The position numbers were made by a program, and so were the translations under genes. This document shows positions 57,622-64,000 of a stretch of 64,000 nucleotides of DNA, one piece after another. This stretch comes from Plazaster borealis (lineage: Eukaryota > Echinodermata > Asteroidea > Forcipulatida > Labidiasteridae), in assembly GCA_021014325.1 (NCBI GenBank), contig CM037469.1:19305701-19369700 (forward strand). Reading direction: 5' to 3'. The notes beneath the pieces are model-generated. The model was not told where the DNA came from. It saw only the letters and a program-made list of their open reading frames with translations, and ran no database searches. The number at the start of each line of letters is the position of its first letter. Position 1 is the stretch's first letter.

Positions 57622-57832
57622 TATTTTTGACCGCGTGAGGACGCTTTCTTCAGGAAATGTCTTGCAACACAATTACAGTTTCATCTTATTCAAATTGCCT
57701 GTATGTAGTTTTCTTGCATCATTGACGTAATACATAAACATAATAATGACAACAATCTAAAAACAAAAATTGATTACTTGTTTTTCATCACGTAAAAAAT
57801 GGTCAACAAACGCCCTCACGCGGTCAAAAATA
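57622..57832. mobile_element. MITE with TA ends
   Basis: Inverted repeats TATTTTTGACCGCGTGAGG at 57622-57640 and its exact complement at 57814-57832, with inexact continuation inward. TA at both ends suggests a Tc1/mariner-type target duplication. About 207 bp between the TA pairs. Confidence 0.75.
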
Positions 57833-57984
57833 CGGCGAATTCTGTCCGAGGTTAATGAAGACCTATCATTGGCTGGAGTTGTGAGTGGCGCGTAAACGCG
57901 TGCGCGTTTCGTTGTTTAACCTCAGCGATGGGGGCCAATGGAAGGGGTATGTTGCTTTTTAAATTCCACAAGGCCCAGAAATCA

Positions 57985-58152
57985 GGGGCCGATTTCACAA
58001 AGAGCTAGGATTGCTCTTAAGATGTGTATCAACCTTATTTGCTGAGCAAAAAATGATGTCACAATACAACTGACACATAAAGGCAATATTGACAGGCAGT
58101 TTTTATAACTCCCCTTAAAATGAATCTTTTAGTGCTTTGTGAAATCGAGTCA
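57985..58152. mobile_element. MITE with GATTTCACAAAG ends
   Basis: GATTTCACAAAG at 57991-58002 and CTTTGTGAAATC at 58135-58146 form inverted ends, with partial similarity on either side. No coding sequence. Confidence 0.6.
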
Positions 58153-60507
58153 GTAAGTTGTTCAGGAGCGACACTGGCCATATGTTTATGGTGATTGTTT
58201 TACCTTAAATTTCTCCTTTGCTTACGCCCTCTTATGACCCAGCCTCCGAGAATTTGAAAGGTTTTAGGCAAATTTTTTGCTGATTAGTACAACAAAATGA
58301 TGTTTGAAAAGAAAGACAATAACACACAGACTTCTTTGCTTACACTTAAAAACTATTTATTCTCAATCAAATTTTATATCAATATGTTAACACAAAGGAA
58401 CATCACCTTGCCTTTTTAACTGTCCAGCTTCTTGCAGACAGTGTGTATAACTATCTTGGTTGTCAAAACTTGTACGCCCTAACTGACAAACAAACAAAAT
58501 GTATTCTTAACTGTCATACCTTCACCGTGTAAGTTAGAGCTTTGAATTTTTATTATCGTTATGCGCTGTGATGCTACACTTTATCTTAAACAATTCTGTG
58601 TAACAATAAAAAGCGAAAACCTTTACTGAGTACAATAAGTATAAAATCACGTTAAAGTGTCATCACTCTGGGTAAACTTTTTTTGCAAACAAACTGTCAT
58701 TCTAAAGTGAATAAATTAAACCAGAAGGAAAGCGGATCTTCGAGCAAAGTGTAACTTCTGGACGTTTAAAATCAGCATTGGTAATGTTAGATTCAATTTT
58801 TAAGGTACCGTTTCAAGACATTTATGTAACAGTTTGGTGGTTTGAATATTAACCTCTGACCTGCTATAATGTTAGAGGCATCAACGAGCTAAAATAAACA
58901 GTATCCTACACAGTATCCATTTCCAGAGGCATGTTTTGCAGGGCATCTTTACCAACATCTCTTTCCACACATTGAGCCATCATTGATCCCCAGAGAAAAT
59001 ATACATTGAATCGGAAAATCGTTATTGAAGGTGTTACGATTGGTGGAGCTGACAAAAAATAGCCGTAGGCAGTGTTCATGTTTGTGTGATTAACCATTTG
59101 GCATAGGCCTAGGCCTCCATGAAATAACAAACCTGTTGGCTTAATCCGTTGTGTGAACTAGGAGAAAATAGTGGGGAAAAAAAAGAACAATTTTTAGCAT
59201 GTCATACATTGTCCATTATTTGGGTTGTAACAACCGAAATCAGTTGTTGCGTTTAAAATATATATATATAAAAAAAAGGTTTTTAGATTCAGTTTTCTCG
59301 AATAGGACTTCATTTCAGAGGAAAATGTTTCACACAAAAAATGGTTCAAGAATTAACTCGGAATCTGTTTTTGTAAGCTTTCAGACTAGAATGAAACAAT
59401 GATGTGCTTATCCTTTATACCAAAAACACCTTTTAGACCTAACGTTTTGATTTGATTCTTGGAAATAAGGATTACACATAATTATTCTCAACGTTAATTA
59501 GATGAAAATATTCCCCCTTCAAAATTGGTACAGTGTTCAAAACAAAGTAAGCATTAAAACAAAATATTTCGGATAAGTCGCGATCGTTTCCCCCTTTCTT
59601 TCAACATTGTGAAACTGAACCTTATTTCAACTTAACTGCTATTTTTGTGCTGTTGAACTAATTTAAAGTTCCCATAATTTGTAATCTCAACAATAAGCAT
59701 TTGTTTTAATGAATGTGATTTATAATACTTGTTTGGTGTACCTGTTGTTGCTATTGTAGGCCAATTCATCTGTTAATGAGTATCTTAATTTCAATTCCGC
59801 ATGAAAACGTTACAACAGGTTTCCCGGCCATTTTCAACCAACAAAAAAACGGCTCATTCAATTTCGTGAAAGCTAGTACATAAGAGGTTGGTCAGCCATT
59901 CAATTTCATCAATGATTATTTTATTTGTATTTTTTTATATTTGCGGTTCAATTCGTTTTTATGTTATGTGCATTCTCATTTACAGCTGTCTATACTAATT
60001 TCTACACTTATTGTGTTATCTCCAAGTGAAAGCGTGGTCAGTTCAAAAGAGTGAATATTTTAGATATAGGGGAGGCTCATTGAAGCATTAGAGAAAAATA
60101 GTTTTGACTACCTTGAATTAGCAGACCTACCCGGTGCTCTTGCATCAAGAAATCTACTGCAAATTTTAGCAGAAACCCCCCCCCAAAAAAAAAAACAAAA
60201 AAAAAAAAAACATAATCACTAGGGCAAACAATCTCTAGGCTATAGCAAAATACTTTGTTTTTTATTTCAAAATAATTATGACCGATACTTGTCAAATTGG
60301 AATTCATCAAACTTTACACGACAGTCTTCTACGTGTAGCTACTGGGTACGGACTTTAACTTTATTCATAGGGGTAACAAAGCAAAAGGAACAACTATTGC
60401 AATTAAGACAGAATACAGGATAATAATACTAATAATTATAATAATATCGACTCTTATATAGCGCAAATCCAAAGAGTGATCATTGCGCTTCGAAACATTA
60501 CTATATT
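58153..60507. other. Intergenic, no gene recognised
   Basis: AT-rich sequence upstream (in plus coordinates) of the paralog's last exon. Short frames are not supported by splice signals or family motifs. A poly-A run lies at 60185-60211, and a short LINE/SINE-like tail (TTATATAGCGCAAATCC) at 60453-60470. Confidence 0.5.
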
Positions 60508-63500
60508 TTATATTTCTGTATTTTCAACGTCTCCAAGAGTCCGATCGTCCTCTTTGATGTCATGAACCCGCAGTCCTGAAAGCTGCAAATACAAAATTGA
60601 TTGAAAAAATGGTTGAATTTAAAACGTGTGTGGAACTTTAACCATCATGTTGCAACAAAACGTGTCGCGGCCTAGCGGTTAAGACCACCGGACTCTTTCA
60701 GCAGTAGGTCCCGTGTACTAGGATTTGTAGTGCACGTAAACGAACCCAGAACACTTATCTTGGAAGAGTATGAGGTTAATTCCAGTGTTGCTGGTTCACA
60801 ACGCAACCACCCTTGTTTACAGGTTTCCTCAAGCTTGCGAGCTACAGTGATTAAGTTCACTTAGGAGGTATCCTAAGTTTTTAATAATTAAAAAAATACA
60901 TAAAAATAATAATAAAAGGAATCTATTGTCGGCTCATTCAGAAGATCATTTGGACATTTCATACCGTACTGATTCCAAATAGTTTTAAAATACACATTAT
61001 TCTGAATACTGCTGGATTAAAACCCCCAAGCTTGTCTTACCTGAATCGGAGGGCCGGCATTCTCCTCTTTCGATGAGCTTGGACTAGCTCTCGAGAACTT
61101 GGACCGGTCTGCTGTGTCATTAGCCTCGGCAACCTTTTCCAGTGTTCTGGAACTGCAAGTAGCGCTGTTCAACACAAACTTCTCCTGGACACCGACTACA
61201 TCTCTGGGACTCATGCCACCCTTTGGCATCGTGGTCTCTCCCCCGTTCGCAGCTCTGATGGAACTCTCTGACGATACCTCTTCTACGGGCTTGGACTGAG
61301 GTCTCTTGGAAAATGAATAAACCTCAGCTGGGAGTTCCTCTTGCAGCGTGGGTGCATTTCCTACGGAGTTTGAACGGCCATTACGAGAGCGGTATCTTCT
61401 GGACATCTTCTTATCCGATCTGATGGAGGTCAATTTTGAGACAAAATGCTAAACACCTTTTGAAATGAAATTTTCACTGGTTAGTACGACTATAAAGGAT
61501 TGAAACAAACAGTGGGTTCCAATTACCAAACGTACAATCCCTTTAAAGCTTAAAATATTGTACTTCGCCAAAATATAAAGGTATAACATTTGATTGACTA
61601 AGATGAAGTCCAGAATCATATCATGCTTTGTAATATTTTAGGAATATCAGACGTTTCCACTTACGTTTTGAAAGAGCCTCTTGTCTTATAGAGGTAGAAA
61701 ACAATCAGACCGACGACAAGCAATCCAAACAATGTGCAAGTAACTGCAATTATATTCGTGAATCTAAACAAATACAAACAATAAATTGTTGACGAGCTGT
61801 CAGCTGGGGGCATTTCAAAAGCATAACAACTGTTTGCAAAGAAACAATTTCCATCACATTTTGCTGTGATAATTGTCATTTATGGTGATCGCATTGAATC
61901 ATAAGGGACTACGAATTGAAGTTGGGCAACCAAAAACAAAGACACCGGTAATCATTTCCTTATGTTTTGGTATTATTTACTGCTTAGTTTCTAAATAAAC
62001 AATTTTCATAGCTCAATTTGTATAGCAGTTTTTTATAGTCTCTGACAAATTCTTAGTTATGATCAGTAGTTTGAGTACTTGTTTCGGTTTGTGTGCCTTT
62101 TAAATCTAGACTTATTTTCAACAATGTTCAATCTTTAATTATAATGTACGGACACAAATATTGTGAGTCTCAACCCAACCAGCTTCTCGGAGACCTCAAC
62201 TACCCAATCTTCATTTTTTTTTTGTATACCGTAATATCTTGTCAACATCAGTGTGATGTTCAATTATTGAAACATATACTGAACTTAATAACATCTAGAT
62301 GAACTCTGACCTCTTATCGAGTCCTGCACACATTGGGTCGGACAGTGGGCATGCGCACTCAAATCCATTAAACAGATCATGGCAGACAAACGGGAAATCA
62401 CAAGGTGTGGATGTGCATTCGTCATAGTCCATTTCACAGGTGTCACCCACCCAGCCCGATTCACAGATGCACAAATAAGAATCGAAACTGGAACTACGAG
62501 CTGGAGAAGTGCAGTCTGGATCATCAGCAGGTCCTGGGGGAGAGAGAAGCCACAGTTTAAACAACCCAAATGTTTGTGAATGATTTCTGATGTGAAGAGG
62601 ACTGAGGACACACTATGAAAACTTCCGGGTAAGAATTGACCCGGATCCGGGTCCCGTGGGGCTTGACCCATTTCTGGGTCAATGTGACCCGGACTATGTT
62701 TCAAAATTACCCATAAATGGGTCACACTGACGCAGAATCCGAGTTAAAATCCCATTTTTTGGATTACCATTTATCGGGTCAACTTGACCTGGAAATGGGT
62801 CTCGCCCCCTGGGGACTGGAACCCGGGTCAATGCTGACCCTTTCTATAGTGCATTTTCTCAGAAATAAAGGATTGAAAAGTAAACGTTTTTATAAATTTA
62901 TCAATAACTATTAAACATTAAATCAAAATGTATACTTTTAGCTACCCTGGGAGACTGTTAAAAGTTGCAGAAAACTACCTGAATGCCATCATACCTACTA
63001 TAGCGTCTCCAACTCGTCAACTATGCCGAGGGAACTTGCCGTCGACGATGTCTCAAATTTAATGACACGTATCTTTAAGTTGTTAAAATTCAAAGAAAAT
63101 TCGCAGACCTTTAAAAATCGTTTGAGGTCTGTTCAATTCGGTTATCTTAGTTAGTTTTATGATGTTTGTCTTGATTTTTCTGGAGGATCGGAAGGAATTT
63201 GCTTCTTTCTAGACAAAAATCTGTACCATCCCTTTTAATAGTAAGTTTCGATCATGCGAGTCCACATACCTCCACAAACTCCCTCATTGATGCAAGGATT
63301 CAACAAGACTGCAATCTCTATCTTCAGTAGCTGAGACACTGCGCCTGATTCATCCTTACTCAAGACCAGGAAACTATCCTTTCCATGGAAGTTGGGAGTA
63401 GGGGCGTAGGTAAACGAGGATGATACCCAACTCATCACCTCCTAAAATCAAAACCAAATCCAAACTTTATTTAGATGAGATTGACTGTAAAGATGATTGA

Positions 63501-64000
63501 ATCTTAATTCCAGGGGTGATTTGCATGAAGCCTTCCCAACTCAAAAATAATCTAACACCATATAGATAGTAACTCAAATTGATGTCAGGTTGTCAGGTTG
63601 TTAAAAATTTTGAAGCTTTTATAATGGAATAGTATGTAGTTTACAATCGACAAGCCATTTAACCATTCTCTTACCAATTTTCCAGCCACTCTTTGCATGC
63701 AAAAACATACTTGTCAGTTAATGATTCATTACCCAGTTCATTGTTATTGGTGTATTCTTATTTTAATATAACACTCAGTTATGATTGCTAAACAACTAAC
63801 ATACTCACCGCTTCATGAGGTGTTTCCAACCCACATGGAAGAACATTTTCTTCACTGGTGATATTACGAGGAAGTTGACTACAGTTCTGCCTCAGCGGGA
63901 TTGACCTAACTTCATCTGTCATTGTGAGTACACCGTACGTTGTTGGTTGAATTAGAAGCGTCAAGTTATCATTGGCGTCAACATCATAGGCCCCTATCAC
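60508..64000 (-). CDS. 3' end of a convergent paralog of the giant membrane-protein gene
   Basis: Exons in transcription order: 64000-63809 (continues beyond the window), 63441-63270, 62533-62311, 61763-61665, 61419-61041, 60582-60508 (stop TAA at 60510-60508). They match plus-strand exons 68-73 one for one with the same phases: cadherin-like repeat, EGF pair (same D-Y-D-E-C start), transmembrane helix, Ser-rich tail, short acidic last exon. By eye the differences are 3 of 64 residues, 4 of 57, 10 of 73 and about 9 of 33, then roughly 40 percent in the tail. Intron sequence next to the exons also aligns. Inferred: a recent inverted duplication giving two tail-to-tail genes. It appears intact; no stop or frameshift was seen in the visible part. 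Confidence 0.9.
60661..60893 (+). mobile_element. tRNA-derived SINE copy
   Basis: Begins with a tRNA-like head (GCGGCCTAGCGGTTAAGACC, containing an A-box), then a body and an A/T-rich tail. The body from about 60740 matches the reverse complement of 39727-39905 closely (shared ACCCTTGTTTACAGGTTT and GCGAGCTACAGTGATT). It lies in the last intron of the paralog. Confidence 0.65.
61041..61419 (-). CDS. Shortened cytoplasmic-tail exon of the paralog
   Basis: The acceptor AG at 61421-61420 joins in frame (phase 2) to the transmembrane exon and starts at S-D-K-K, which corresponds to S-D-E-K-K at 52023 in the other gene. The 241 nt that precede that point in the plus-strand exon, including the NPxF motif, have no counterpart between here and 61665. 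R-S-N-S-V-G, E-V-Y-S, S-K-R-P and M-P-K-G-G-M-S-P-R-D-V-V are retained. Confidence 0.82.
62613..62853. mobile_element. GGGTCA-rich miniature inverted-repeat element (paralog copy)
   Basis: Ends are inverted: CACTATGAAAACTTCC at the left and an end reading CACTATAGAAAGGGTC on the other strand. The interior has many GGGTCA/TGACCC half-sites, including GGTCAATGTGACC at 62677-62689 and GGTCAACTTGACC at 62777-62789. It also holds the 16-bp palindrome GACCCGGATCCGGGTC near 62638. Confidence 0.65.

Overview
This is animal genomic DNA: AT-rich, intron-dense, with GT-AG splicing, and dominated by one giant multi-exon gene plus many transposon families. The miniature-transposon and retroelement families, and the style of the extracellular protein, suggest a marine deuterostome. 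An echinoderm, perhaps a sea star, is my best guess, but this rests on recalled repeat families and no marker gene was seen.

Positions 21-52666 (+ strand) hold the 3' part of one gene. I traced 73 consecutive coding exons whose splice phases all agree, encoding about 4,490 residues and a stop. Its 5' end lies outside the window. In order the protein has: three copies of a cysteine-rich C-A-B module ending in a basic processing site (21-4051); a beta-rich unassigned region (4703-8160); a PAN/apple-like domain (9883-10497); a long chain of fibronectin-III-like repeats with the W..(F/Y).(D/E)..SGI and D.TPP signatures (10791-37517); a region with a possible lectin-like fold and a TSP3-like calcium motif (37932-42108); a mixed region with two more basic sites (42466-46936); cadherin-like NDN repeats (47523-49974); two EGF domains, a transmembrane helix and a Ser-rich cytoplasmic tail (49942-52666). 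It looks like a very large, multiply cleaved cell-surface adhesion or receptor protein. I do not recognise a named family.

Positions 60508-64000 (- strand) hold the 3' end of a close paralog, converging tail to tail with the first gene across about 7.8 kb. The extracellular exons are almost identical and intron sequence still aligns. The cytoplasmic tail has diverged and lacks about 80 membrane-proximal residues.

The intron at 21090-31184 carries a complete 9.9 kb Ty3/gypsy LTR retrotransposon in antisense orientation (21215-31131). It has near-identical LTRs, a GTAC target duplication and a tRNA-Leu primer site. Gag, protease, RT, RNase H and integrase are present but repeatedly frameshifted, and there is an extra third reading frame with two C2H2 zinc fingers.

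Other introns and the intergenic gap hold LINE 3' remnants, a SINE cluster with inverted heads, several miniature inverted-repeat elements (hAT-like, TA-type, TTAA-type and others), a 50-bp minisatellite, a 150-bp tandem array and microsatellites. No tRNA, rRNA or CRISPR locus was seen.
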